From: Firmicutes bacterium UBA4882
GTDB lineage: Bacteria; Bacillota; UBA4882
NCBI GenBank assembly: GCA_002399265.1
Contig: DHDG01000034.1
Span: forward strand, 20,760 to 33,029
DNA: 12,270 nucleotides
Direction of reading: 5' to 3'
In this document: positions 1-7,737 of the stretch, one piece after another
How the letters are laid out: each line of letters starts with the position of its first letter
Numbering within the stretch: position 1 is the stretch's first letter
Translations under genes and position numbers: made by a program
The notes under the pieces: model-generated
The model's database searches: none
Seen by the model: the letters and a program-made list of their open reading frames with translations, nothing else
Told to the model about the DNA's origin: nothing

Positions 1-103
1 TGAGGTAAGTCATTAGGACTACCATTGTTAAATGCAGGAAATATGTGAATTATGGCGAAAAAATTCGCGAACTCTTTTCTGTTAAGTAGCATTCAGCTGG
101 GGC

Positions 104-784
104 GTGATAGAGGTGTGTATTATTAAGAAATGGGCAGTTCCAATTAGTTCCGAGTCGCTTGCTTATTGGTTTTTTCGTTTAAATGGGTTTCTCACAATTA
201 AAAATTTCGTAGTGCATCCCGAAGATGGGGGAAGGCAGAGAACAGATGTTGATATTTTGGGAGTGAGGTTTCCTTATAGGTCGGAGAATATCTCAAAACC
301 CATGCAAGATTTCGAAGCATTTACAAAGATTAAAGACAAACCGTTTATTGCATTTACAGAGGTTAAGCAGGACATATGCAATTTAAATGGACCGTGGACT
401 GATCGTGCAAAAGGTAATATGCCTAGGGTATTGCGTGCCTTGGGTGCACTAGATAAGACTGAAGTTCCTATTGCCTCGGAGCAGATCTACGATACAGGGG
501 TTTACTATAACGACACTGTCCATATTTCTCTTGTTTGCATTGGAGTAAGAGTGCAGAAGGAACTTCAAAATACATATTGTGAAGTACCACAGATAACTTG
601 GGATCGGGTTATTCGTTTTATATTCCGCCGCTTTAATGATTACCGAGACCAGAAAGTGGATCACTCTCAATGGGATGCTGTAGGAAAGTGCCTTTGGGAT
701 CTATCAAAAAATTGTGGGAATGAAGCCGGATTTTTGCGTTCACTATGTGAAAGTGCAACATGGTTGAAAATAGTATCCAACTAG
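104..784 (+). CDS. PD-(D/E)XK nuclease-like hypothetical protein
   Basis: I do not recognise a named family. The protein (226 aa from GTG 104) has the layout of a PD-(D/E)XK nuclease: an early helix with Glu17 (ESLAYWFF), a strand with Asp50 (RTDVDILGVRF), and then E86-V-K88 in FIAFTEVKQ, followed by a conserved-looking NGPWTD segment. This spacing of Asp to E-x-K is typical of restriction-enzyme-like folds, so a metal-dependent DNA cleavage or DNA repair role is inferred. There is no signal peptide or membrane segment. The start is uncertain: a GGGG run at 99-102 sits too close to GTG 104 but is well spaced for GTG 113, which would give 223 aa. An in-frame stop at 83-85 limits extension. The gene is AT-rich compared with the right half of the window, which fits transfer. 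No methylase partner is visible within the window. Confidence 0.75.
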   Translation: MIEVCIIKKWAVPISSESLAYWFFRLNGFLTIKNFVVHPEDGGRQRTDVDILGVRFPYRSENISKPMQDFEAFTKIKDKPFIAFTEVKQDICNLNGPWTDRAKGNMPRVLRALGALDKTEVPIASEQIYDTGVYYNDTVHISLVCIGVRVQKELQNTYCEVPQITWDRVIRFIFRRFNDYRDQKVDHSQWDAVGKCLWDLSKNCGNEAGFLRSLCESATWLKIVSN

Positions 785-805
785 AAACCCAGTTGGGGTT
801 TGCTT
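785..805 (+). terminator. weak hairpin after the nuclease-like gene
   Basis: AAACCC (785-790) pairs with GGGTTT (796-801) around a 5-base loop, directly after the stop codon at 782-784. Only a broken T tract follows, so termination would be inefficient. It lies between convergent genes. Confidence 0.35.
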
Positions 806-843
806 ATAGACCATAATATAGCCTAATACATCTCCCCTCCAAG

Positions 844-1725
844 TCAATGAGTCTCCATCGCCAACCTCATCTGCTCCTCCCTCTGCTTTTCTTCAAAGGC
901 ACTCATATACTTGAAAATCTCATCATTATTGCAGTATATATTGTGCTTTTGGCACTCGCCGCGCAGGATCCGCATCAGCTTATCATGATTGTCGCTGATG
1001 ACCTCATAACGATTGCCGTATTTGCGCTGGTATTTCTGCCTTAAGCCCGGGAAATGCTCATCCAGCTTCCGATAGAAATACTCCCGGTTGCCTTCGCGCA
1101 GCGTTAGACCCATTCCGAAATTGATGATGCCGTACACCTGCGCCTGAATGCAATAGTCCAGGATGCCGCGCAGATTCTCCTCATCATCATTAATAAAAGG
1201 CAGCAGAGGGGAGAGCCACACCACCGTAGGGATGCCGTTGTCACGCATGATCTGCAGCACCTCAAACCGCGCCCTGGTCGTGCACACATTGGGCTCCACA
1301 ATCCGGCACAAATCCTCATCATAGGTCGTCAACGTCATCTGCACGACACACTTGGTCTTGGCATTGATACTCTTTAGCAAATCAAGATCCCGCAAAATGC
1401 CATCAGACTTGGTCTGAATCGCCAACCCAAACCCGTATTTGTCGATAACCTCAAGACAGCGTCGCGTAAACCTCAATTCATTTTCCAGCTGTATATAGGG
1501 ATCCGTCATTGCCCCCGTACCGACCATACACTTCTTCCGTTTCGCCCGCAACTGGGACTCCAGAATCCGGGGAGCATCCGTCTTGACCTCAATATCTTCA
1601 AAGTCATGATCCATCTGATAGCACTTGCTGCGGCTGTCGCAGTAAATGCAGCCATGCGAACAACCGCGATAGATGTTCATGCCATTGTGCGGCGAAAGAA
1701 TGGTCTTGTATTGCTTAAAATGCAC
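844..1725 (-). CDS. SPL-family radical SAM protein
   Basis: This is a cytoplasmic radical S-adenosylmethionine enzyme of the COG1533 (SplB-related) group, 293 aa. The [4Fe-4S] cluster motif CxxxCxxC is C22, C26 and C29 (RGCSHGCIYCDSRS), followed by the family pattern with TDPYIQLE and a TIM-barrel-like series of strands (LAIQTKSD, VVQMTLTT, VVWLSPLLPF, IINFGMGL). The cluster sits near the N-terminus and the protein is shorter than true spore photoproduct lyase, so it belongs to the uncharacterised Rv2578c-like branch and should not be called a DNA photolesion lyase. The substrate is unknown. The start is GTG 1725, fixed by AGGAGGT (1733-1739, minus strand) seven bases upstream. The gene is convergent with the nuclease-like gene and divergent from the ABC exporter pair. 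Confidence 0.93.
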   Translation of the reverse strand: MHFKQYKTILSPHNGMNIYRGCSHGCIYCDSRSKCYQMDHDFEDIEVKTDAPRILESQLRAKRKKCMVGTGAMTDPYIQLENELRFTRRCLEVIDKYGFGLAIQTKSDGILRDLDLLKSINAKTKCVVQMTLTTYDEDLCRIVEPNVCTTRARFEVLQIMRDNGIPTVVWLSPLLPFINDDEENLRGILDYCIQAQVYGIINFGMGLTLREGNREYFYRKLDEHFPGLRQKYQRKYGNRYEVISDNHDKLMRILRGECQKHNIYCNNDEIFKYMSAFEEKQREEQMRLAMETH

Positions 1726-1785
1726 GCACCCGACCTCCTAACCTCCACCACGCATTACCTGCCGCCCCCAATAGAGCAGCCGGAA

Positions 1786-1813
1786 GTAATACAGTTCTCA
1801 GAGAGAATGCCAA
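1786..1813 (-). promoter_or_regulatory. candidate promoter of the radical SAM gene
   Basis: On the minus strand TTGGCA (1808-1813) and TATTAC (1786-1791) are separated by 16 bases. The -35 box matches 5 of 6 consensus positions and the -10 box 4 of 6. The resulting leader would be about 55 bases, ending in the strong ribosome binding site at 1733-1739. Confidence 0.4.
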
Positions 1814-1815
1814 TT

Positions 1816-1880
1816 CCTGCCTGGGCAGGGTTCTTATTAAAGGCGTGGTTCCACGATCACATTATCGATGGTGGGTTCCA
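1816..1880. promoter_or_regulatory. palindrome and direct repeats in the divergent intergenic region
   Basis: The 230-base space between the divergent radical SAM and ABC genes contains a palindrome, CCTGCC-tg-GGCAGG (1816-1829), and a direct repeat GGTTCCA (1847-1853 and 1874-1880, 27 bases apart). Either could be a regulator site for the exporter operon. I could not identify a convincing plus-strand promoter here, and no small peptide gene is credible. Confidence 0.25.
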
Positions 1881-1955
1881 TTATCTATCCCGGAAGGAAT
1901 TCAATAGCCAAAAAGGAACAAGTGATCATTATAAAACTGGGAGGCATTAGGCGGA

Positions 1956-3776
1956 ATGAAAAATGTAAGCGCGCTAATAGACACGTACAGATATCTGCTG
2001 AAAATACTGCTGAAAAATGCGCCTGCTATTGTTATATTAGTTTTTGGGCTGTCAATCCTATTCGGCCTGCTTGCACCTTTTGGCGTATTCGTTAATAGCG
2101 ACTTGTTCAATCTCGGCTTAAAGGTCGCTCAAGGCGAGGTTGGTTTTGGCGCGCTTATTCCATTTTTAGTCCTATTTGTCGTCGCAGCTCTGGCGCCTGG
2201 TCTAATTGACTTATTCGTCGATGGCTTTGCGGAAGCAAGATCCCAGCTTGTGCTGCGCTCGGCGTTCAGGGGAGAGATGCTGCAAAAATTGAAGAAAATG
2301 AAATATGAGCATCTTGAAAATGAAGCTTCTATGGAAATCATTGATAAAGCATACTCACGTGCAGAAAATGCCGCGAGACACCTTTTTCCCATGTATGTCT
2401 TCTATTCCATTTCCTCTGTAGTTGGTGCCATGGGCTCCTTATATATCATCGTCTCCATCAAGTGGTGGCTCATTATTCCGATCCTGATCCCATTTATACT
2501 AGAGACAATTTTGGCCTCCAGGAGCACGTTCAATATTTATGTAGAGTTGGAATCCTATTGGAAGCAGGAAAAGGAATACGCAATACTCCAAAATATACTG
2601 CAGGAACGGGATTACATTAGGGAAAATTGGCTTAATCAAGCCTCTGACTATCTCGTGGAAACCTATAAAAGCCGTCTCAACTCACGCAATAGAACTTACG
2701 AGAAACACTTCTTCAAAAACCTGCGCAAGGTGTTCCTATCATCGAATATTTCAAGATTTGCCGTGCTCGGTAACATCCTGCTTCTTCTTTTCATCTATAT
2801 CAGGGGAGAAGTCAGCGTTGGTCTTTTTATTTCTGCATCCCTGATGATCTTCAACTCTCTGTATAACCAGCTGGGTGGCAGTGTCTTCATTTTCAAATGG
2901 GGCCATTATCACGCCAACTTCTTCAATTATTACAGACGTTACTTTGAGCTTTCTGACGACATTGAGGGTGAAGCCGCCTCCATGCCGGAACGATTCGACA
3001 TCGAATTCAGGGATGTATGGTTCAGATACCCGGGCACTGACCGGGATATCTTGAAAGGGATCAGTTTTGTGATTAACGATGGTGAAAAGGTTTCCATTGT
3101 TGGTCAAAATGGAGAAGGCAAAAGTACGATGGTAAAGCTGCTCCTGGGTCTGTTTGCACCTGACCGGGGAGAGATCTTAGTGGGAGGCAAGCCTTTAGCC
3201 CGCTTTAGTCTTGAACAGAGGATCAGGTTGTTCGGAACGGTATTTCAAGACTTTAGTCGTTTTAATATCACGCTGGAAGAGAATGTTGTCATAGGTGACT
3301 TGTCCGGAACAGGCACCAAAGCCAAAGACAGGTTTGAGAGCGCCCTCAAAAGGGCTGGCTTGGAAGAGGTAGTTGAGAGCTTGCCGGAACAGGAAAAGGC
3401 ATTACTGGGCAAACAGTTTGAGGGGGGCACCGACTTATCCGGCGGACAGTGGCAGCGTATTGCCATGGCAAGGGCACTTTACGGTAACAGGCCTATCTTG
3501 ATTCTGGACGAGCCAACCAGCCAACTCGATCCAATGGCAGAAAGTGCATTATACCGCGAATTTGCCGAGATCACCCATGATAAAACCGCTTTGTTCATTA
3601 CCCACCGGCTCGGTTCGACCGCTGTTACGGATCAGATCATCGTCATATCAGACGGCGTTGTGGCTGAAGTTGGTACGCATGAAGAGCTGATAGAGGCGGA
3701 CGGACTATACGCAGAAATGTTTGAATCGCAGAAGAGTTGGTATGACCGTTCGGGCTCGGGCAGGGAGGCTAGTTAA
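1956..3776 (+). CDS. ABC exporter half-transporter (permease-ATPase), subunit 1
   Basis: 606 aa, a type I (MdlB/COG1132-like) exporter half with a membrane domain and then a nucleotide-binding domain. Hydrophobic segments lie at about residues 19-45, 65-90, 147-185 and 262-305. The ATPase domain starts near residue 333. Walker A is G383-T391 (GQNGEGKST), the Q-loop lies in TVFQDFSRF, the signature is LSGGQ (494-498), Walker B ends in D518-E519 with the catalytic Glu present, the D-loop is QLD and the switch His is H550. All key residues are intact. The ATG at 1956 has GGGAGG (1939-1944) 11 bases upstream. The next ABC gene begins one base after this stop, so the two products probably form a heterodimer. 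The NBD phrase GGTDLSGGQWQR recalls exporters of peptides and RiPPs, but the substrate cannot be read from sequence; drug or lipid export is also possible. Confidence 0.95.
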   Translation: MKNVSALIDTYRYLLKILLKNAPAIVILVFGLSILFGLLAPFGVFVNSDLFNLGLKVAQGEVGFGALIPFLVLFVVAALAPGLIDLFVDGFAEARSQLVLRSAFRGEMLQKLKKMKYEHLENEASMEIIDKAYSRAENAARHLFPMYVFYSISSVVGAMGSLYIIVSIKWWLIIPILIPFILETILASRSTFNIYVELESYWKQEKEYAILQNILQERDYIRENWLNQASDYLVETYKSRLNSRNRTYEKHFFKNLRKVFLSSNISRFAVLGNILLLLFIYIRGEVSVGLFISASLMIFNSLYNQLGGSVFIFKWGHYHANFFNYYRRYFELSDDIEGEAASMPERFDIEFRDVWFRYPGTDRDILKGISFVINDGEKVSIVGQNGEGKSTMVKLLLGLFAPDRGEILVGGKPLARFSLEQRIRLFGTVFQDFSRFNITLEENVVIGDLSGTGTKAKDRFESALKRAGLEEVVESLPEQEKALLGKQFEGGTDLSGGQWQRIAMARALYGNRPILILDEPTSQLDPMAESALYREFAEITHDKTALFITHRLGSTAVTDQIIVISDGVVAEVGTHEELIEADGLYAEMFESQKSWYDRSGSGREAS

Positions 3777-3777
3777 C

Positions 3778-5619
3778 ATGAATGACCAAACAGCCCGAAT
3801 CGAGATAACACTAAAGGCTGAAGCTAAGCCAAAGCTAGTCCATCTTTTACGTTTATGGACGTTCGTTTTGCGTTCGGCAAAGACCATGAGCCTTTTGTTT
3901 CTGGGCCTGATGACTCTCCTTTCGCTTTTGAGACCTGTTGCCGCCTTGTTGTGGGGGAAATATATTGACCTTGCGGCTGCCTATCTACCCGGTGGCCAAA
4001 TCATCCCGTTGCTGGCATTGGTGGCGCTATATTATGCTATTAGCTTTCTTACCCAATTGCTCGTGCGGTACACTGAAGGTGGAGAAGATATTGAGCGTCT
4101 TGATCTGGTTCAGGCCAACCGATTTCAAGAAATGGTGAACTCCCGTGTGCTTCGCAAGCTATCGAAAATTGATCCCGAATACTGGAAAGTTCCAAAGATC
4201 AACGATGTGGCTGATAGAACCTTTCAATTTATTACCGACGACTGGGATGGCTTGAGCAGAGGAATTATGGTCAAAGGTTATCGTGTCCTTGCCAAAGCTG
4301 TCTCTGTGATCGCCATTGCCGCCTCACTTTACATATTTGATCCATGGCTTTGCCTAATCGTTCTCATTGCACCCATACCCTCACTCTATACGCTGTTGTT
4401 TTCGGAAAGGCTGCGCTTCAAGTTTGTTAAGGAAAATTCGAAGCTTTTGCGTCGTGCCGATTATTATCAGGATGTCTTACTCAGGCATGGGGCAAAGGAA
4501 GTCAAAACAATGGGACTGTTTGATTTCTTCTTCGCGAAATGGAAAGTCGTCATGGACGAGTATACAGAGAAGCAAAAAACGCTGTACCGGAACCGGACCT
4601 TAATCCACATGTCGAACGATCTGGTGGCCAGTGCTGCCAACATAGCTGCAAATATTCTGGCGATCTCGTTGATGGCCAATGGCAAGATATCTCTTGGAGC
4701 CTTGGGGGCGAGTATGTCTTTGATATCTACTCTCCTTGGCGATACAACGGCCATGATGGCAAGTGCTGCAGCATTCTTGAGTAAAAAGAATGAGGCGGCC
4801 ATGTTTTACGATCTCATGGGCCTGGAAGAACGCGCTGGCTCAGGGAAATGTGAAAAAATCGTTGCCGTCCAGGCAAAGGACCTTAAGTATCGTTACCCCC
4901 TTTGTAAGGATTATGTTTTGAATGGAATTGACCTCGCCATTAACAGAGGTGAAAAGGTGGCTTTTGTTGGCGAGAATGGGGCAGGCAAGAGTACGTTTGT
5001 CAAATTAGTTGCTGGCATATTATCGCCCTCCCATGGAGCGCTGTTGATTAATGGCCTGCCAGCAGAGGCACTTTCCCTTGAAAGCAGGGTAGGAGAAATT
5101 AGCACCGTGTCTCAATCACCAGCAAGGTATCAGACCTTTACCGTAGCCGACAATGTTTTTCTTGGAGACACTTTGCGTCCAAGGGATGAGGCATGTATCA
5201 GTCAAGCTATCGCCTTTTCGGGGCTATTTTCGGGGCCGAATGGGATTGGGAATGGGATTGCTCCTGATGCCATTTTGGGCAAGGAAATCGGAGGCACTGA
5301 TTTGTCGGGTGGAGAATGGCAAAAGCTTGCCATCGCGCGGGCGGCATATCGGAATCGGGATTTCATAATCCTTGACGAACCAACCAGTAATCTCGACCCA
5401 CTTGCTGAAGCAGAGGTTTTCCAAAAGTATCTGGAACTGACGAGCGATAAGACAGTCATTTTTGTGACACATCGAATCAGTGTTGCTGCCTTAGCTGAAA
5501 GGATTGTTGTTTTTGACGATGGGAAAATCGTAGAAGAAGGAAACCATCATGAGTTATTAGCACAAGGTGGCAAGTACGCCACTTTATATCGCGAACAGGC
5601 AAAATGGTATAATCGGTAA
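3778..5619 (+). CDS. ABC exporter half-transporter (permease-ATPase), subunit 2
   Basis: 613 aa, the second half of the exporter. I chose ATG 3778 over the longer frame from TTG 3721 because AGGGAGG (3762-3768) lies nine bases upstream and the previous gene stops at 3776. A cytoplasmic tail of about 30 residues precedes hydrophobic segments near 36-60, 73-95, 165-205 and 275-310. The ATPase has Walker A G398-T406 (GENGAGKST), a Q in STVSQSPARY, the signature LSGGE (509-513), Walker B with D533-E534, D-loop NLD, and switch His H565. Unlike many heterodimeric exporters, neither subunit has lost its catalytic Glu, so both ATP sites look competent. The two membrane domains differ clearly in sequence while the ATPase domains share the GGTDLSGG block, which suggests an old duplication rather than a recent one. 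Confidence 0.95.
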   Translation: MNDQTARIEITLKAEAKPKLVHLLRLWTFVLRSAKTMSLLFLGLMTLLSLLRPVAALLWGKYIDLAAAYLPGGQIIPLLALVALYYAISFLTQLLVRYTEGGEDIERLDLVQANRFQEMVNSRVLRKLSKIDPEYWKVPKINDVADRTFQFITDDWDGLSRGIMVKGYRVLAKAVSVIAIAASLYIFDPWLCLIVLIAPIPSLYTLLFSERLRFKFVKENSKLLRRADYYQDVLLRHGAKEVKTMGLFDFFFAKWKVVMDEYTEKQKTLYRNRTLIHMSNDLVASAANIAANILAISLMANGKISLGALGASMSLISTLLGDTTAMMASAAAFLSKKNEAAMFYDLMGLEERAGSGKCEKIVAVQAKDLKYRYPLCKDYVLNGIDLAINRGEKVAFVGENGAGKSTFVKLVAGILSPSHGALLINGLPAEALSLESRVGEISTVSQSPARYQTFTVADNVFLGDTLRPRDEACISQAIAFSGLFSGPNGIGNGIAPDAILGKEIGGTDLSGGEWQKLAIARAAYRNRDFIILDEPTSNLDPLAEAEVFQKYLELTSDKTVIFVTHRISVAALAERIVVFDDGKIVEEGNHHELLAQGGKYATLYREQAKWYNR

Positions 5620-5675
5620 CCGCGTGTCCTGCCGGGGTAAAGCCTGTGTCACTGGCAGGCAGGACGCATGAACTG
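5615..5675. repeat. degraded copy A of a dispersed palindromic repeat
   Basis: The core TCCTGCCGGGGTAAAGCCT (5627-5645) and the right arm AGGACGCATGAAC (5661-5673) match the perfect palindrome at 8186-8250 nearly base for base. The loop differs and the left arm is decayed. It starts at the stop codon of the second ABC gene and lies between two convergent genes. It could form a hairpin (TCCTGCC with GGCAGGA) and may slow transcription, but has no T-run. Confidence 0.7.
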
Positions 5676-5719
5676 GGCAGCCAGCATCAGAGGAAATGAT
5701 CAAAACAAATATCAGTAGT

Positions 5720-6613
5720 CTATTTATTCTGGTATAACCACCATGTCTCATTCTGAATGGGGTAGAAACCGATATTGTAGTAGAACTGTTGGGATGAAAG
5801 GACATAGGCATGTTTTGCTCCCAGCTTGCCGCACCTGGTGACTCCCTCAAGAACAGCTGCTTTCCCCAGTCCCATCTTGCGATATTCCGGTAAAGTAAAG
5901 ACAGGTTCTACATATGCGTATTCACTTCCCGGCAGAAACCACATGCCACAGAGCGCGGCATAATCACCATTTGGTGCGACGACTAATATACGCAAATCTA
6001 AATCATAGTGCGGGGCACTAAATTCGGTTCTGTTTCTCATGCTTTCCAGTTCGGTTTCATTACGCTCGCAGGTATTATCGAATCCTTTCCAGATCGCTTT
6101 GTAATATTTATCTGCATCGAATCTGCTGTCATTAAAACTCATGATGATGTAGCCAGCGGGAAGATTATACGAGTTGTTATGGATATCAATACGTGCTACC
6201 GAAGATTTTTCCCGGGTGGGGATAAAGCCTTTTTGAATAGCAGCCTGCTGATAACCCAAATCTCCATCAGGCAATGCTATTCTAAGCTTTCCTTCAAAAC
6301 TCAGGTTTTGTATCGCATAATCCATGAGATGAGGCTTCAGGAAATTATAATCATGATCAATGCAAAAATAAGCTTCGCCAAGATCATATTCATAGGTTAC
6401 AAGCCCGACTATCTTGCCATTGTCCTCGGCAATACCAATGCTAGACACGTGTTCCATGCTCATATAAGGTCCAAACTGCCACGCCCATCTGGCCCACAGA
6501 AAATGGGGGGTAATAACTCCAGCCTGATTGATACGAATCAAAAAGTCACAGATCCTATGAAAATCATCAGAGTATCCTGCCTTGTCATTATAGCGTCTAA
6601 TTTTGATAAGCAT
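5720..6613 (-). CDS. GNAT-family N-acetyltransferase, two-part
   Basis: 297 aa. The C-terminal part carries the acetyl-CoA binding motif A of GNAT enzymes: EPVFTLPEYRKMGLGKAAV, with R245-x-x-G248-x-G250, followed by the late helix and strand ending FYYNIGFYPI, where a Tyr in the F/YY pair is the usual general acid. The N-terminal half (about 1-150) also has an acetyltransferase-like pattern (IGIAEDNGKIVGLVTYE) but no R-x-x-G-x-G, so it is probably a decayed second GNAT unit. The acyl acceptor (antibiotic, peptide or other amine) is unknown. ATG 6613 is chosen because AGGAGG (6624-6629, minus strand) lies ten bases upstream; an upstream extension of the frame is hydrophobic and lacks a good site. 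The gene is convergent with the ABC pair. No functional link is shown, although resistance would be a common theme. Confidence 0.9.
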   Translation of the reverse strand: MLIKIRRYNDKAGYSDDFHRICDFLIRINQAGVITPHFLWARWAWQFGPYMSMEHVSSIGIAEDNGKIVGLVTYEYDLGEAYFCIDHDYNFLKPHLMDYAIQNLSFEGKLRIALPDGDLGYQQAAIQKGFIPTREKSSVARIDIHNNSYNLPAGYIIMSFNDSRFDADKYYKAIWKGFDNTCERNETELESMRNRTEFSAPHYDLDLRILVVAPNGDYAALCGMWFLPGSEYAYVEPVFTLPEYRKMGLGKAAVLEGVTRCGKLGAKHAYVLSSQQFYYNIGFYPIQNETWWLYQNK

Positions 6614-6732
6614 TGTACCATCTCCTCCTAATTCATAAATCCAGTATACACAAGCTTTATATGAAAAGGATATGGCAAAAACAATTAGGAATAAACAATA
6701 CTCCTGAGTGCAGAAGATCACAGGCAACGGGG

Positions 6733-6775
6733 AGCCTCTATATCCTACCTCCCGGAAGGAGAGGATGGCTTTTTT
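6733..6775 (+). terminator. hairpin with T-run, no obvious upstream gene
   Basis: ATCC (6742-6745) and CTCC (6749-6752) pair with GGAG (6758-6761) and GGAT (6763-6766), and outer AGCC (6733-6736) with GGCT (6767-6770). A run of six T (6770-6775) follows. It reads as an intrinsic terminator on the plus strand, but the nearest upstream gene is transcribed the other way. It may be an attenuator for the region at 6855 or the relic of a lost gene. I see no known riboswitch consensus in 6640-6732. Confidence 0.45.
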
Positions 6776-6802
6776 AGCGTCGATCGGATATAGTATAAAA
6801 AC

Positions 6803-6831
6803 GTGGAAAAACGACGCGCAAACTATATAAT
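6803..6831 (+). promoter_or_regulatory. possible promoter before the ATPase remnant
   Basis: A perfect TATAAT (6826-6831) lies 23 bases before the start codon at 6855. The -35 position (6803-6808, GTGGAA) matches only 3 of 6. The leader would contain the AAGGAG ribosome binding site at 6841-6846. Confidence 0.35.
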
Positions 6832-6854
6832 TATGTGATCAAGGAGACGTCAAC

Positions 6855-7268
6855 ATGGAACGCGTCATCCTGAGCGAACTGGTAAAATAGAAAGAATCAA
6901 AATACCGCAAGCCCCTTATTATGAAGGGCGTGCGTCAAGTAGGCAAGACAGGGATACTTAAGGAGTTTGGCCGCAGATATTACGAAGACGTTGCTTACTT
7001 TAACTTCGACGAAAACCCGGAGTATCGGCAGTTTTTTGAAATGACCAAGGATGTCAGCCGTATTCTGCAAAACCTCATTTTCGCAGGCGGACAAAAGATC
7101 ACTCCCGAAAAAACGCTGATAATCTTCGACGAAGCGCAGGATTGCCCAGCGGTGAGCATTCGCTTTTCGCTCGCTAATCTCAAGCTGGACGGCGATCTGC
7201 TGAATATTCCGCTATTCATGGCAGACTATGCGGATAAACTGATCGGTTTGACGTTGAGGCAGAATTGA
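6855..7268 (+). pseudogene. AAA ATPase/DUF4143 remnant (early stop, internal deletion)
   Basis: This is a broken member of the AAA_14/DUF4143 ATPase family. ATG 6855 has AAGGAG (6841-6846) eight bases upstream and reads MERVILSELVK, then a TAG stop at 6888-6890. The same frame continues to 7268 with clear family sequence: KGVRQVGKT (Walker A, P-loop), YYEDVAYFNFDENPEY, and LIIFDEAQ (Walker B). Directly after DEAQDCPA (near 7150) it jumps to RFSLANLKLDGDLLNIPL, which resembles the extreme C-terminus of these roughly 400-aa proteins. About 230-250 residues, including most of the DUF4143 part, therefore appear deleted. The stop probably replaced a Trp codon (TGG to TAG). A product restarting at ATG 6921 would lack a ribosome binding site and most of the fold. 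Members of this family are often found beside toxin-antitoxin genes, as here. Confidence 0.85.
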
Positions 7269-7326
7269 AATATCTCAGCCGATACGGTAAGATTATGGAA
7301 AACGATGAAGGAGAGCAAACAAAAGC

Positions 7327-7737
7327 ATGGACATATGCAAAAGGTGTAGGGATATACTTTTGGAATGCGAAAATATAGTTTTTGCTTACATCTTTGGGTC
7401 ATTCGCTCTAGGCAATGCCAGGGCGGATAGCGATATAGATATTGCCATATATTTAGCTGCAGAAATAGGGATAGAGACCTACCTGGATTTAAAAGTGCGT
7501 TTGGCAGAGGGCTGTAAGAGAGAAGTTGATTTGGTAATATTAAATGAAGCAAATCCATTCTTGAGACATGAGATTCAAAGGAATAACATATTGCTGTTTT
7601 CACGGGACAAGGCTCTCGAAACCCATTACAAAATAAAAACACTGTTTGAATATAGCGACGTGAAAAAATACCTTGATTTGCATTATAGCAGGACAATTCA
7701 GCGATTAAAGGAAGAGGTGAGATCTCATAGTCAATAA
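7327..7737 (+). CDS. mntA: MntA-like nucleotidyltransferase antitoxin
   Basis: 136 aa, a minimal nucleotidyltransferase (MNT domain). The catalytic signature GSx10DxD is G24-S25 ... D36-I-D38 (FGSFALGNARADSDIDIAI), and a third acidic residue D68 sits in REVDLVIL. In characterised type VII toxin-antitoxin pairs MntA neutralises the HEPN toxin by adding AMP units to its active-site tyrosine. The motif residues needed for that are present here. The start is ATG 7327, with AAGGAG (7308-7313) 13 bases upstream, a rather long spacing. The 3' end overlaps the hepT reading frame by 11 bases if hepT begins at 7727, which implies translational coupling. The gene is AT-rich and lies 58 bases after the ATPase remnant. 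Confidence 0.93.
   Translation: MDICKRCRDILLECENIVFAYIFGSFALGNARADSDIDIAIYLAAEIGIETYLDLKVRLAEGCKREVDLVILNEANPFLRHEIQRNNILLFSRDKALETHYKIKTLFEYSDVKKYLDLHYSRTIQRLKEEVRSHSQ
7714..7729 (+). promoter_or_regulatory. hepT ribosome binding site and AUA start
   Basis: GAGGTGA (7714-7720) lies six bases before ATA (7727-7729), the codon where the family N-terminus (VNKDVI, normally M plus this) should begin. No ATG, GTG or TTG occurs in this frame between the upstream stop at 7718-7720 and ATG 7805. A single G-to-A change from ATG would explain the present sequence. Confidence 0.6.

Noticed and set aside
9..89. An open frame at the left edge ending in KIRELFSVK that could be the tail of an upstream gene
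   Set aside because: A stop at 6-8 precedes it in frame and no start codon or ribosome binding site is present; too short to support.
1606..2095. Short open frames across the divergent intergenic region as possible RiPP precursors for the exporter
   Set aside because: They overlap the antisense of the radical SAM gene or the start of the ABC gene, lack ribosome binding sites and show no leader/core pattern.
6008..6631. A 207-codon plus-strand frame opposite the acetyltransferase gene
   Set aside because: It is antisense to a protein with clear GNAT motifs and a good ribosome binding site, and has no family signal of its own.
6630..6775. A riboswitch or T-box in the leader before the ATPase remnant
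   Set aside because: I could not match conserved cores of the known classes that I checked by eye; only the terminator-like hairpin is supported.
7238..7375. A frame reading RFDVEAELKYLSRYGK onward that could be a frameshifted end of the ATPase remnant
   Set aside because: It opens only after a stop at 7235-7237 and overlaps mntA. The other frame already gives a plausible family C-terminus.
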